A DNA stretch of 64,000 nucleotides, taken from NCBI RefSeq assembly GCF_030160395.1, contig NZ_BSOG01000005.1:240620-304619 (forward strand). The letters run 5' to 3'. The stretch is from Chitinimonas prasina. Its GTDB lineage: Bacteria > Pseudomonadota > Gammaproteobacteria > Burkholderiales > Chitinimonadaceae. Under the pieces are notes generated by a model. It made no database searches and was not told the origin of the DNA. It saw only the letters and a list, made by a program, of their open reading frames with translations. Positions 8,386 to 18,307 of this stretch are shown here, one piece after another; positions within the stretch are counted from its first letter, which is position 1; each line of letters begins with the position of its first letter. The position numbers and the translations under genes are program-made.

Positions 8386-9291
8386 ATGCTGAACCGCGCC
8401 ACCACGCCCTTGCTGATCGCTCTCGGCCTGCTGATCCAGGCCACCACCCTGGCCAGTACCGCCGCCCGCCCCTACACCCTGGAGCACACCGAGGTCCGCA
8501 GTGTGCCGTCCAGGATACTGCCGCGCGACTACGAGATATTCGTCAGCCTGCCCGAGTCCTACAACAAGACGCAGAAACGCTACCCTGTGCTATTCATGAC
8601 CGACGCCAACTACGCCTTCCCGCTGGTGCGCAGCATCAACCGGCGGGTCAACGACTATGGCCGCAATCTCGACGAGGTCATTCTGGTTGGCTTGTCCTAT
8701 GCCAGGGGCGACAGCCCGATCACCAGCCGCAACCGTGACTACACCCCAACCGATATCGTGCTCAAGAAGACACGCCGACCCGGCCAGGGCGATGGTCCCT
8801 ATGGCCAGGCCGAACCCTACGGCCGCTATATCAGTGAGGAAGTCCTCCCCTTCGTGGCCCAGCACTACCGTGCCGACATGAGCAAGAAAATCTACGTCGG
8901 CCACTCCTACGGCTCGCTGCTGGGGCTGCACCTGCTGTTCCGCAAGCCCGACACCTTTGACTACTATGTCCTGGGCAGCCCCTCGCTCTGGTACGACCGC
9001 TACCATATGCTGGATGTAGAGCGCCAATACGCCGCCAGCAACAAGAACCTCTCCGCCCGCGTCCTGATGGTGGCCGGCGCCTTCGAGGCAGTACAGCCAG
9101 GCTCGGACAACCCCCGCTATGCCAAGGAGACCGACATGGTGAAGGACATGCAGCGCTTCGAGCAGCAATTGAAGGGGCGCGGCTATCCAGGCTTGTCGAT
9201 ACGCTCGGAAGTCATCAAGGACGAAGACCACCTGACGGTGTTCCCCGCCCTGATTACCCGTGGGCTGCTGTGGGCCTTGCCCAAGCGCTAA
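8386..9291 (+). CDS. Secreted alpha/beta-hydrolase esterase (PF00756-like)
   Basis: This 301-residue protein has a signal peptide (LLIALGLLIQATTLAS) and an esterase-D/Fes-type alpha/beta hydrolase fold. The nucleophile elbow is GHSYGS near residue 172, with RYPVLFMTDANYAFPL near 65 as the family's early strand and DEDHLTVFPALI near 285 supplying the catalytic His. Relatives include siderophore ester hydrolases such as IroE and uncharacterised COG2819 proteins. Without neighbours of a known pathway, a siderophore role is only one possibility. It lies about 100 bases after the membrane protein gene. Confidence 0.85.
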   Translation: MLNRATTPLLIALGLLIQATTLASTAARPYTLEHTEVRSVPSRILPRDYEIFVSLPESYNKTQKRYPVLFMTDANYAFPLVRSINRRVNDYGRNLDEVILVGLSYARGDSPITSRNRDYTPTDIVLKKTRRPGQGDGPYGQAEPYGRYISEEVLPFVAQHYRADMSKKIYVGHSYGSLLGLHLLFRKPDTFDYYVLGSPSLWYDRYHMLDVERQYAASNKNLSARVLMVAGAFEAVQPGSDNPRYAKETDMVKDMQRFEQQLKGRGYPGLSIRSEVIKDEDHLTVFPALITRGLLWALPKR

Positions 9292-9419
9292 GTGCTTGAC
9301 CGCAGCAAGGCAGGCGCAGGCATCCATCAAATTTTCCGACCTAGAAGTTGATTTCTTTCCGCTATCACCCCAATCGGGCGCTGCTGATAATGGATTCAAC
9401 TCATTGAAGGAATTCGATC

Positions 9420-10205
9420 ATGTCTCGTCTGCCCAGCCTTTTCATCTCCCATGGTTCGCCCATGCTGGCCCTGGACGCCGGCCCCACCGGCGCAGCCTGG
9501 GCCAGGATAGCCCAATCGCTGCCCCGGCCCCGTGCCATACTCGTCGCCTCGGCACATTGGCTGACCAGCCTGCCGGCGGTCAGCACCACCGCCAGCCCCG
9601 CCACCATCCATGATTTCCACGGCTTCCCCGAGCCTTTGTTCCAACTCCAGTACACCCCACCCGGCGCCCCCGCCGTGGCCGAGCGCGCCGCCGCCTTGCT
9701 GGCAGCCGCCGGGCTGCAAGTGGGTATCGACCCTGGCCGTGGCCTTGATCACGGCGCCTGGGTGCCACTCAAGAACATGTACCCCGCCGCCGATATACCG
9801 GTCTTCCAGCTCGCCATACAGCCCCGCGAGCATCCAGCCCATCACCTGCGTGTTGGTCATGCACTGGCCGCCCTGCGGGACGAAGGTGTGCTGATCATCG
9901 GCTCGGGTAGCATTACCCATAATCTGCGCGAACTGGAATGGGACGCCCCCGCAGACACCGCCATCAACGAATACGTGCCGGCATTCCAGCATTGGGTGTA
10001 CGACAAGTTGCTGGTGGGTGACCAGGCCGCACTGCTGGACTACCGCAAACAGGCTCCCGGCGCACAGCGCGCCCACCCGACCGACGAGCACTACCTGCCG
10101 CTCTATGTCGCACTTGGTGCGGCAGGGCCCGATGCAAAGGCCGAACGACTGCACACCGGCCTGACCAACGGTGGCTTGGCCATGGATGTTTACGCGTTCC
10201 ACTAG
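9420..10205 (+). CDS. ygiD: Class III extradiol dioxygenase, YgiD/DODA family
   Basis: The 261-residue protein belongs to the LigB-like extradiol dioxygenases of the YgiD (4,5-DOPA dioxygenase) type. It begins PSLFISHGSPMLALD, where His supplies one metal ligand, followed by LVASAHWLT (second His), HDFHGFPEPLF and DHGAWVPL. IIGSGSITHNLRELEW near residue 165 and PTDEHYLPLY near 220 are also family blocks. Such enzymes cleave catechol rings using a bound divalent metal. AAGGAA precedes the ATG. It stands alone and faces the large minus-strand kinase gene. Confidence 0.93.
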   Translation: MSRLPSLFISHGSPMLALDAGPTGAAWARIAQSLPRPRAILVASAHWLTSLPAVSTTASPATIHDFHGFPEPLFQLQYTPPGAPAVAERAAALLAAAGLQVGIDPGRGLDHGAWVPLKNMYPAADIPVFQLAIQPREHPAHHLRVGHALAALRDEGVLIIGSGSITHNLRELEWDAPADTAINEYVPAFQHWVYDKLLVGDQAALLDYRKQAPGAQRAHPTDEHYLPLYVALGAAGPDAKAERLHTGLTNGGLAMDVYAFH

Positions 10206-10343
10206 ACTGACGAAGAGCAACAAGCCCTCTTTTCCATCAGCACATTGGACAGGACAGGCACGTTATTCTCCACCTGGAGGAGGCTCACGCTTGTATAGCC
10301 TGCGCTACCCGACTGCACCGGCTGGAGGCGCGCGCAGCTGACA

Positions 10344-10359
10344 GTAGGTAGGTAGGTAG
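10344..10359. repeat. Short tandem GTAG repeat (4 copies)
   Basis: Four head-to-tail GTAG units lie in the 200-base gap between the convergent dioxygenase and kinase genes. A tetranucleotide run can slip during replication, but it is outside any reading frame, so no phase variation is expected. Confidence 0.6.
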
Positions 10360-10402
10360 GGCAAGCTCGTACAACAACGCCAGAGGGATAGCTATAGCCG
10401 CT

Positions 10403-13400
10403 CTAAACCAGTGAAGAAGGTGCCCCCTGCCATGCCAGTTGCGGGTAGCGTGGGGCCAGGAGGGTGCTTTCGAACTGCTCTGCCGGCACAGGGCGGCTCA
10501 GGTAGTAGCCCTGCATGTAGTCGCAGCCCAACTGCCCCAGAAAATCTCGCTGCTCCGGTGTCTCCACGCCCTCCGCCACCACTTGCAGGCGCAGGCTGTG
10601 GGCCAGGGCCACGATGCCAGTGACGATGGCGGCGGCGTCGGGGTCGGTGGTGACATCCTGAGTAAAGGAATAATCGACCTTGAGCGCATTGACCGGAAAA
10701 CGCTTGAGGTAGCTGAGCGAGGAATAGCCGGTGCCGAAGTCGTCGATCGCCAGGTTCAGCCCCAGCGCCTTCAGCGCGTGCAGGCTGGATACAGCGTCGT
10801 GAGCCCGTTCCATCAGCACGCTCTCGGTGATCTCCAGTGTCAGGCAGTGTGGCGGCAGGCCGGTCTCGGTCAATATCCTGTCTACCAGTTCCACAAAGTT
10901 GGGTTGGGCCAGTTGCACACCAGAGAGGTTCACAGCCATCTGCAGACGCGGCACACCGGCTGCCAGCCAGCGCTGCGCCTGTATACAGGCGGTGCGTAGC
11001 ACCCACTCCCCTATAGGTACGATCAGACCGGTTTCCTCGGCCAGCGGAATGAACTCGGCCGGCGAGATCATGCCCCGGTTGGGGTGGTTCCAGCGCAGCA
11101 GGGCTTCCATACCAAACAGGTGGCCACTAATGGTCTCGACTTCGGGCTGGTAATGAACCTGCAGCTCCTCGCGCTCCAGCGCCCGGCGCAGGGCACTCTC
11201 CAGCCGGAGATGCTCGGACACCGAAGCATCCATGCCGGCTTCGTAGAACTGGAATCCGCCATTGGCCCGCTTGGCCCGATACATGGCGGTATCGGCATGG
11301 CGCAACAGGGTACTGGCGTTGTTGCCATCCACCGGGAACAAGGAGATGCCGATACTGGTGGAGATAAAGATATCGTGCCCTTCTATCTCGAAGGGGCTGC
11401 CCAGTGCGCGTTCTATCTTCTGTGCGGCGTTGGCCGCTGCCGCCGGGTCTGGCAACTCATCGAGCAGCACGGTGAACTCGTCCCCCCCCAGCCGCGCCAC
11501 GCTGTCGCTGCTGCGCACGCAATGGCGTATGCGCTGCCCCACCAGCTTGAGCAGCCGGTCGCCTATCTCGTGGCCCAGGGTGTCGTTGACGAACTTGAAG
11601 CGGTCCAGATCCAGGAACAACAACGCCAGAGCATGGTCGGTGCGCTCTGCCCGCTCTATGGCCTGCTTGAGCTCTTCGGAGAACTGCGCCCGATTGGGCA
11701 GGTCGGTCACGGTATCGTGATAGGCCAGGTGGCGCACATGGCGCGAGGTGCGCGTGGCATCCACCACCCGCCGCACGCGCTGCTGCACCACAGCCAGGTG
11801 GATGGGCTTGGTCAGGTAGTCGCTGGCGCCAACGGCAAAAGCCTGCTCTATCGACTGGTTATCGTCCAGCGCAGTAATCATCAGCACCGGGATATCGCGG
11901 TACTCCGGCATTTCCTGCAGGCGGGCACAGGCAGTGAAGCCGTCCATGCCGGGCATCAGGCCATCCATCAGTATCACATCAGGTGCGCACTGGCCCAGCA
12001 AGACCAGCGCCTCGTTGCCATCGCCGGCCTCCACCACCTGGAAGCCGCCGCGCTCCAGCGCATGGCGCAAGGCCGAGCGGGTGCTGCGGTCGTCGTCCAC
12101 CACCAGCACTAGGCCCGCATCACCGGTACTTTCCAGCAGCGAGGCCTGCGCGCCTTTCAGCTCCTGCAGCAAGGCCTGCTTGGTCAGCGCATACTCGGCA
12201 TGCAGTCGGCTGAGCAAGGATTCGGCGTTCTCGGTCTGCCCCACTTCGGCCAGCGCCTCGATCTCGCGTGCCAGGCTGGCGACGGCGCCAGCACCCAGGG
12301 TGCTGCTGGCGCCCTTGATGGCGTGCGCAGTCTGGCGCAGGCGTGCTGCGTCCTGTGCGGTGGCAGACTGTGCCAGGGCCTCCAGGTAAACCGGCATATC
12401 CTCCAGGTAGGGTTCCACCGCCTGATTGATACGCTCGCCCAGCGCCTCGCGCAGCTTGCCGAACGCCACGGCATCCAGCGGTTCGCGATTCTCGGCCGCT
12501 GGCGACTCCTCTGGCGCGGTGCCATCGTTGGGTACCACCACCGGCAACTTGGCCCACTGCCCTATCATGCTGCCTACGGCTCCCAGGGTTAGCGGCTTGG
12601 GCAAATGGTCATCCATGCCTGCAGCCAGGCACTTTTCTATATCTCCGCGCTGAATATTGGCCGTCATGGCCACAATGGGCACACGGCCGCCGCCTTCGGC
12701 CTCCATCGCCCTGATCGCCGCCGTCGCCTGGTAGCCATCCATATGCGGCATATTGCAATCCATCAATACCAGATCGTACCGTTGCCGCTTGAACGCCCGC
12801 AGGGCCTCGTGGCCATCGCCCACGATCTCGACCTGGCATCCCAGCATGGCCAGCATGCTTTCGGCGATGGCCTGGTTGGTACGGTTATCCTCGGCCACCA
12901 GCACCCGGCAGCGCCCAGCCAGGCGAGGCGCTTCCACCACCAGTGGCAGCGCAGCCTGCTGATCCTGCTCGGCTATGCAGGCCAGCAGTTTTTCCATCCG
13001 CAGGGGCTTGCTCAACAGGGCATCCACGCCCTGCTGCGCGGCAGGTGCCACGCCCAGCCGATTCATGGCAATAATATAGGTGTCGCGCAGTGCCTCTTCG
13101 GCGCGTATCTGCTGCGGCAGGTTGCCACCCTCGGGGCTGGCGAAGGCGCTATCCAGTATCACCAGGCTGCATGCCGTGCCGGCTGCAGCCTGTGCCTTGA
13201 GCCATGCCAGCGCCTCCACGCTGCCTTGGGCCGCTGTACAGACAAAGCCCCAGTTAGCTAGCGACTGCTCCAGAAAATGCCGTACCGCCGCACTTTCTTC
13301 CACCAGCAGCACGCTACGCCCCTGCCAGCCCGGTTGGCGCTCCGGCACGCTGGGTATCTCGCTGGCAGCCTGCAGCGGCAGAGTGAACCAGAAACGACTG

Positions 13401-14851
13401 CCCTTGCCGTCCACGCTTTCCACATTGATCTCGCCGCCCATCAAGCCCACCAACTGGCGGCAGATGGACAAACCCAGGCCGGAGCCACCAAAGCGCCGGG
13501 TTGTCGAGGTATCACCTTGGGTAAAAGAGTCGAAGATGCGTGACTGGGCCTGCTCGCTCATGCCTATGCCGGTGTCCACCACCTCAAAGCGCAGGGTATC
13601 GGCATCGGCCAGCGCCACCCTCACCACCACCTCACCGTGCTCAGTGAACTTGATGGCATTGCCGACCAGATTGGTCAGCACCTGGCGGATGCGTGTGGAG
13701 TCGCCCTTGACCTTGACGGGCACGTCCGACGCTGCCAAATAGGCCAGGTCCAGGCCTTTCTGATGGGCTTGCGGCGCTAACAGCTCGATCACATCCTCGC
13801 TCAAGCGGCGGGGGTTGTAGTCGGTCAATTCCAGTTCCAGCTTGCCAGCTTCCAGCCGCGAGAAATCCAGGATGTTGTTGACCAGATCCAGCAGGTATTG
13901 CGAGGAATCCCAGGCCATCTGCACAAACTGGCGCTGCTTGGCCGGCATGGGGGTAGAGATCAGAATATCCAGCGTGCCGATCACGCCATTGAGGGGGGTG
14001 CGTATCTCGTGGCTGACGGTGGCAGCAAACTCGGCCTTGAGCGTAGCAAACCGCATGGCCTCGTCGCGTGCCTCGCGCAGCTCCTGTTCGCGCGCCTCCA
14101 GCACAGCAATCATGCTGTTGAAGGCCTGGGCCATCTCGGCAATATCGTGGGGGCCGGCCAGATCGGCCCGCACCCCAGTCTGCCCCTGCTCTGCCTGCGC
14201 CATGTGCTGCGCCAATTGTGCCAGCGGACGGCTGAGCCTGCGGGTAAGCAGCCGTATCAGGAACAACAGCACAAAGGCCGCCAAGAAGCCGGTGGCGAAG
14301 TTGACCACGAAGACTTCAGTCACCATGCGCTTGAGTGTGGCCTTGCTCTGCACCACCCGCACATAGCCTATGCGTTCGCTCTTTTGCTCCTCAACCGCAA
14401 AGGGCGAGGCCTCGCCGCCCTCCTTGCCCATAACCGGCGCGATGAAATGCCAGGCTTCATCTGTTTCGCCTTCCAGCATGACCTGGCCGGCCTTGGCAGC
14501 CACTTCATCAGCCAGTTGCACCCCCCTGCCGTCCCTGTCCCTGGCCAGCAGCAGCCGGCCGTTGGCATGGCGTATCTCCACCCGGCTGACGTCAGGAAAA
14601 TCCAGCGCCACCTCGACCGCCGCATTGGCATTCTCAGCAGCGTCGTACAGCAGGGCCAGCTTGCTTTGGCGCGCCAGGCTCTCGGTCACCCCCTCGCCCT
14701 GGCCGCGAAGCAATTGCCGTATCTGGCTGCTGCCCTGCCAGGAGCTGGCCATGGACGACAGCAAGGCCAGGCACAGCACCCCAGCGGTCACCGCGATGCT
14801 GATCTGTTGCCGGAAATCGGCGTTACGCAGGAATTTGTCGACTAGCTTCAT
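10403..14851 (-). CDS. Hybrid sensor kinase with three receivers, Hpt, GGDEF and EAL domains
   Basis: This 1482-residue inner-membrane protein reads in order: membrane helix (about 20-40), periplasmic sensor segment, second helix (about 178-200), HAMP, HisKA (EFAATVSHEIRTPLNG), HATPase (GGSGLGLSICRQL), a degenerate receiver, a good receiver (LVLMDCNMPHMDGY), Hpt (AHAIKGASS), a third receiver (DVILMDGLMPGMDGF), GGDEF with an intact LGGDEF, and EAL with GMEALLRW and IDDFGTGYSSLSYLKRF. It could both make and degrade cyclic di-GMP under phosphorelay control. The ATG at 14851 is chosen; a TTG at 14860 would overlap the upstream binding-protein stop. The overlap suggests that protein supplies the input. 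Confidence 0.93.
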   Translation of the reverse strand: MKLVDKFLRNADFRQQISIAVTAGVLCLALLSSMASSWQGSSQIRQLLRGQGEGVTESLARQSKLALLYDAAENANAAVEVALDFPDVSRVEIRHANGRLLLARDRDGRGVQLADEVAAKAGQVMLEGETDEAWHFIAPVMGKEGGEASPFAVEEQKSERIGYVRVVQSKATLKRMVTEVFVVNFATGFLAAFVLLFLIRLLTRRLSRPLAQLAQHMAQAEQGQTGVRADLAGPHDIAEMAQAFNSMIAVLEAREQELREARDEAMRFATLKAEFAATVSHEIRTPLNGVIGTLDILISTPMPAKQRQFVQMAWDSSQYLLDLVNNILDFSRLEAGKLELELTDYNPRRLSEDVIELLAPQAHQKGLDLAYLAASDVPVKVKGDSTRIRQVLTNLVGNAIKFTEHGEVVVRVALADADTLRFEVVDTGIGMSEQAQSRIFDSFTQGDTSTTRRFGGSGLGLSICRQLVGLMGGEINVESVDGKGSRFWFTLPLQAASEIPSVPERQPGWQGRSVLLVEESAAVRHFLEQSLANWGFVCTAAQGSVEALAWLKAQAAAGTACSLVILDSAFASPEGGNLPQQIRAEEALRDTYIIAMNRLGVAPAAQQGVDALLSKPLRMEKLLACIAEQDQQAALPLVVEAPRLAGRCRVLVAEDNRTNQAIAESMLAMLGCQVEIVGDGHEALRAFKRQRYDLVLMDCNMPHMDGYQATAAIRAMEAEGGGRVPIVAMTANIQRGDIEKCLAAGMDDHLPKPLTLGAVGSMIGQWAKLPVVVPNDGTAPEESPAAENREPLDAVAFGKLREALGERINQAVEPYLEDMPVYLEALAQSATAQDAARLRQTAHAIKGASSTLGAGAVASLAREIEALAEVGQTENAESLLSRLHAEYALTKQALLQELKGAQASLLESTGDAGLVLVVDDDRSTRSALRHALERGGFQVVEAGDGNEALVLLGQCAPDVILMDGLMPGMDGFTACARLQEMPEYRDIPVLMITALDDNQSIEQAFAVGASDYLTKPIHLAVVQQRVRRVVDATRTSRHVRHLAYHDTVTDLPNRAQFSEELKQAIERAERTDHALALLFLDLDRFKFVNDTLGHEIGDRLLKLVGQRIRHCVRSSDSVARLGGDEFTVLLDELPDPAAAANAAQKIERALGSPFEIEGHDIFISTSIGISLFPVDGNNASTLLRHADTAMYRAKRANGGFQFYEAGMDASVSEHLRLESALRRALEREELQVHYQPEVETISGHLFGMEALLRWNHPNRGMISPAEFIPLAEETGLIVPIGEWVLRTACIQAQRWLAAGVPRLQMAVNLSGVQLAQPNFVELVDRILTETGLPPHCLTLEITESVLMERAHDAVSSLHALKALGLNLAIDDFGTGYSSLSYLKRFPVNALKVDYSFTQDVTTDPDAAAIVTGIVALAHSLRLQVVAEGVETPEQRDFLGQLGCDYMQGYYLSRPVPAEQFESTLLAPRYPQLAWQGAPSSLV

Positions 14852-14856
14852 TGCAA

Positions 14857-16032
14857 TCAAGGCTCAGGAAAAACCAAGTCGAAATTTTGCTGAGGCTTGT
14901 TGCCAAGATTCAGTCCCAGATGGCTGGCGGTACGCAGATTGACCGCCACCAGTACGTCCTTCAGCGGTACCAAGCCGCTTGCGCCATCCGCATTGGAGAG
15001 AGCAACCTGCGCCAGGTTACGGCCCAGGCCCATATTGTCGGGGTACAACGAGAACAGCACTCCCCGCTTGACGTGGCTCAGGCTGCTGGAGAACACCGCG
15101 ATATTGCGGTTCCAGGCCTCTTGCAGCACCAGCGGCAGCACAGCCGATTCCTCCACGGTGGTGCTGTCCTGCGGTAGCCAGACCGTATCGTGGCGTGCAT
15201 CACTGCTGCTGAAGATACTCTGGTAGTGCTGCATGGCCGTCTTGAGGTCGGTCGCCTCGCGCACCTGCAGCTCCAAGCCCTGTGCCTTGGCCGCCGTGCG
15301 GGCCAGTTGCATCAGCCAAGCGTTCTGCCTCGGGTCGCACACTACATAGACGCGGCGCGCCTGTGGCACCAGCAGCTTGAGCCGGGCAAACATCAGCTCA
15401 GGATCAGGCGCCAGGCTATGCACAGCCACACCACGGGCCTCGCTCTCAGGCACCGCCAGCACCCCGCCGGCTACAATACTCAGATTGCTGCCCTCCAGGG
15501 CGTTGGCCGCCCGTAGGCCATTGCGACCCAGGGCAATCACAGCCCGCACATTCTGGCGCTTGAGCTCGCCTGCCAGCTCCTGAGTATTCAGTTTATTGCC
15601 GACGGCATAGCTGGCTACCCGCACACGGGCCTTGTCCTCTATACCCTCGATAATCTTGGTGAACACACTGCGATACGGTTCGCCGATATCGGGATACAGC
15701 ACCGCAATCTGGCTGCCGCTCAGCGCGGCCAGCCGCAGCAGGCTGCTTTGCTGCGGCCCGGCAGCCATGGCAACCAGCTCGGCTTTCTGGCCGTTGAGGG
15801 CGACGCGGAAGAGGGCGACTTCAGTGGGGACAGCCACCCCGTATGCCAGAAGCGCAGCATCGGGACGGTAAGTGAACAAGCCAGCAATATCCACCACCTG
15901 TGCAGCGAAAACAGGGGTGCTGAATATCAACAGCACGCAAGCAACCAAGCCACGGCACGCTTGCGCGAAACCGCTGACAAGTAAGGACTGATTGCCTGTA
16001 AGGCTGCTCCTGAAAGCCGCTGCTATGGTCAT
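14857..16032 (-). CDS. Periplasmic ABC-type substrate-binding protein (PF04392-like), probable sensor partner
   Basis: The product is 391 residues from the ATG at 16032. A signal peptide (GLVACVLLIFSTPVFA) precedes a two-lobed type-1 binding fold resembling ABC_sub_bind proteins: SSLLRLAALSGSQIAVLYPD, VRAVIALGRNGLRAANAL and GVLFSLYPDNMGLGRNLAQVAL. It is followed directly by the large GGDEF/EAL kinase and no transporter genes are present. It therefore probably delivers a ligand signal to that kinase; this is inference from the overlap. An in-frame upstream start at 16107 exists but gives an unconvincing N-terminus. Confidence 0.85.
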   Translation of the reverse strand: MTIAAAFRSSLTGNQSLLVSGFAQACRGLVACVLLIFSTPVFAAQVVDIAGLFTYRPDAALLAYGVAVPTEVALFRVALNGQKAELVAMAAGPQQSSLLRLAALSGSQIAVLYPDIGEPYRSVFTKIIEGIEDKARVRVASYAVGNKLNTQELAGELKRQNVRAVIALGRNGLRAANALEGSNLSIVAGGVLAVPESEARGVAVHSLAPDPELMFARLKLLVPQARRVYVVCDPRQNAWLMQLARTAAKAQGLELQVREATDLKTAMQHYQSIFSSSDARHDTVWLPQDSTTVEESAVLPLVLQEAWNRNIAVFSSSLSHVKRGVLFSLYPDNMGLGRNLAQVALSNADGASGLVPLKDVLVAVNLRTASHLGLNLGNKPQQNFDLVFPEP

Positions 16033-16134
16033 GGCCTGGGTTACGCCGCTACATTGACGGCTTGTTGGTCTTGTTCTCAAGCAGACTATATGTCGAGTTG
16101 CCAGCAAACGAAACAGGCGTTTGACCAGGCGTCC

Positions 16135-18234
16135 TCACATGCGGTAGCTGGCTTGCAACATCCAGTTCCGCCCAGGTTGCGGCAAATCCTTGGCTATCAA
16201 GCCCGGCGAGACACTGGGCTCACGTATATCGGCATCAAACAGGTTGCTGATAGCTAGCGTCAGATCCCACTTTCCCTTGCCTTGCTTGCTGGTAATTGCA
16301 ACATCCACATTGGTGTAGTCTGCCACCGGTGTACGGGTATCGCCTGCAACCCGCTTGCGTCCTGCAACACGGCTGATCTGGCTGCTCAGCAACCAACCAT
16401 CATCAATACGCCACTCTGCGCTGCCATAGGCGAGGTGATGGGGAGCGTTTCCTGCATCCTTGTTGGTCAATTTATCGATAGTGCGCTGACGTGCATAGTT
16501 AAATGCCAGTTTTAGATCACGCGCCACATCCCAGGCCGCCTCAAGCTCCAGGCCACGGCCAGTCTGCTGACCGATGTTGTTGTAGGTAAGGCCGGTCCCT
16601 GCTACCGCATTGGGCGATGTCCTGATCAGGTCACGGGCATCATAGCGATAGGCGCTCAGGTTCAGATGGACATCCCGTCGTGGCTGCCAGGCCACGGCAG
16701 CCTCAGTCGTCCGCACCGTCTCAGGCTTTAGGTTGATATTGCCGCGTATGGTTGGATTGTTGGCACTGTAAAACTCTCCAAACGACGGCGCCCGGAAAGC
16801 CCGGCCATAGAGTAGCTTCGCAGTCAGGTTATATCGTGCGTCCCACACCAGCGCCAGACGCGGGTTGGTGGTTGATCCAAAATCGTTATAGCGATCATGC
16901 CTTACCCCAGCCGTCAGTGCCCAATCCTTTGCCAGCGTCCATTCATCCTGTACGTACGCATAGTTCACAGTACGCTTTTGCGGCAGCAAATAAGGCGCGA
17001 TATTGGTGTAGTCCTTCACAGGCCCTGCTGGAACGGGCAGGCCGCTGGCCGTAAACGTAAAGTTCTTCAACTCCCTTATACGGTAGAGATCGACACTGTC
17101 GTGGCCCATCCCAAACCGTAAAGCATGGCCCACCCAGCCGTTATAAGTAAGAAAGCCAGAAAAACGGATTTGCCGCTCCCAGAACTCCGGCGACCCGATC
17201 ATCCCATCCGGAAACAGCCCCGATGGAAAACGCATACCTGCCGGATAGAGTATCAATGGCGATGGTATGGTCTGGCGATAGTAAAGGTAGCTGGCACTGA
17301 AACCCGCACCGGTATTGGGTAGCACCTGCGCATCCAGCCAGGATAAATCGGAATTCATGCGGCGGCTCTGCGTCTTGCCTGTGGGGTCCAATGCCGAGGT
17401 AATCCCGGCACCGGTCCCCACATCGTCACGTAGCTTGTAGCCGCTACGCCAGCGCCATTTGCCGTAAGACAAATCAAGACTGGCATCCACTGCCTTGTAG
17501 TCCACATTGATCGTGCCTGGTGCCCGCGAAACCTTGGTGCCAAATGCCGCATCATTGCGCGTCTGTGCGTCGGAATCGATGACCTCCTTGCTGCCGTCGG
17601 TCTTGCCCGCATGCAGATAGGCGGCTACCGATATAGGCCCTACCTGGCCGCCGTGAAGTACCCAGGCGTCCTGGCTGGAAAACGACCCGAGGCGCACGCC
17701 AACCTGGGTACCTTCGCTTTCCGCCGCCGTCTTGGTCACGATATTGATTACGCCGGAATAGGCATCAGCACCATAGAGCGCCGAACCCGGACCACGTATG
17801 ACTTCTATCCGCGCAATGTTCTCTATTGGCAACTTGCCCCAGATATTGCCCCGATTGCCGGTAAATAGAATGGTCATCGGTATCCCATTCTGCAGCATCA
17901 GTGTCTGTGGATTGAGCAGGCTGTTCACCCCTCTGATCACGTACAGAGGGCTGTAGCTGTTGGCCGAGCGCGAAACGTGCAGGCCAGGTACTGCCTTGAG
18001 CACCGTGTCCAGATCGGTTGCACCCATCGCCTCGATGTCGGCGGCAGTAATGACCGACGCCACCGACGGTGCACGACGCAAGCTCTGCTGGCTACCCGTG
18101 GCAATCGTGATCGTCGTCTGATCGCCATATGCCTGGGCCAGGTCCTCTTCAAGCACTGGCTCATCGGCATGCGCCCATGTTGCCAGGCCAGCGAATAGCA
18201 AAGAGGTCACCAGGGTGGTGTGCTTGATATGCAT
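16135..18234 (-). CDS. TonB-dependent outer-membrane receptor
   Basis: This 699-residue receptor has a signal peptide (LVTSLLFAGLATWAHA), a plug domain (RRAPSVASVITAADIEAMG to about residue 160, with IEVIRGPGSALYGADAYSGVINIVTK) and a 22-strand-type barrel ending in an aromatic-containing terminal strand (MLQASYRM). Such receptors import siderophores, cobalamin, haem or oligosaccharides using TonB energy. It lies 73 bases downstream of the ThDP/citrate-synthase-like genes on the same strand, so may be co-transcribed. GGAG precedes the ATG. The ligand cannot be read from the sequence; no Fur-like box is evident just upstream. Confidence 0.95.
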   Translation of the reverse strand: MHIKHTTLVTSLLFAGLATWAHADEPVLEEDLAQAYGDQTTITIATGSQQSLRRAPSVASVITAADIEAMGATDLDTVLKAVPGLHVSRSANSYSPLYVIRGVNSLLNPQTLMLQNGIPMTILFTGNRGNIWGKLPIENIARIEVIRGPGSALYGADAYSGVINIVTKTAAESEGTQVGVRLGSFSSQDAWVLHGGQVGPISVAAYLHAGKTDGSKEVIDSDAQTRNDAAFGTKVSRAPGTINVDYKAVDASLDLSYGKWRWRSGYKLRDDVGTGAGITSALDPTGKTQSRRMNSDLSWLDAQVLPNTGAGFSASYLYYRQTIPSPLILYPAGMRFPSGLFPDGMIGSPEFWERQIRFSGFLTYNGWVGHALRFGMGHDSVDLYRIRELKNFTFTASGLPVPAGPVKDYTNIAPYLLPQKRTVNYAYVQDEWTLAKDWALTAGVRHDRYNDFGSTTNPRLALVWDARYNLTAKLLYGRAFRAPSFGEFYSANNPTIRGNINLKPETVRTTEAAVAWQPRRDVHLNLSAYRYDARDLIRTSPNAVAGTGLTYNNIGQQTGRGLELEAAWDVARDLKLAFNYARQRTIDKLTNKDAGNAPHHLAYGSAEWRIDDGWLLSSQISRVAGRKRVAGDTRTPVADYTNVDVAITSKQGKGKWDLTLAISNLFDADIREPSVSPGLIAKDLPQPGRNWMLQASYRM

Positions 18235-18307
18235 CGTATCGCTCCATCAGGGCCGCTGCGGTAGGGAGTCAACTGCACTCACCCTTTGAATATAAATTGC
18301 TGGTTCG

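Noticed and set aside
10344..10359. GTAG tetranucleotide repeat as a phase-variation tract
   Set aside because: It lies outside any reading frame and only four units are present.
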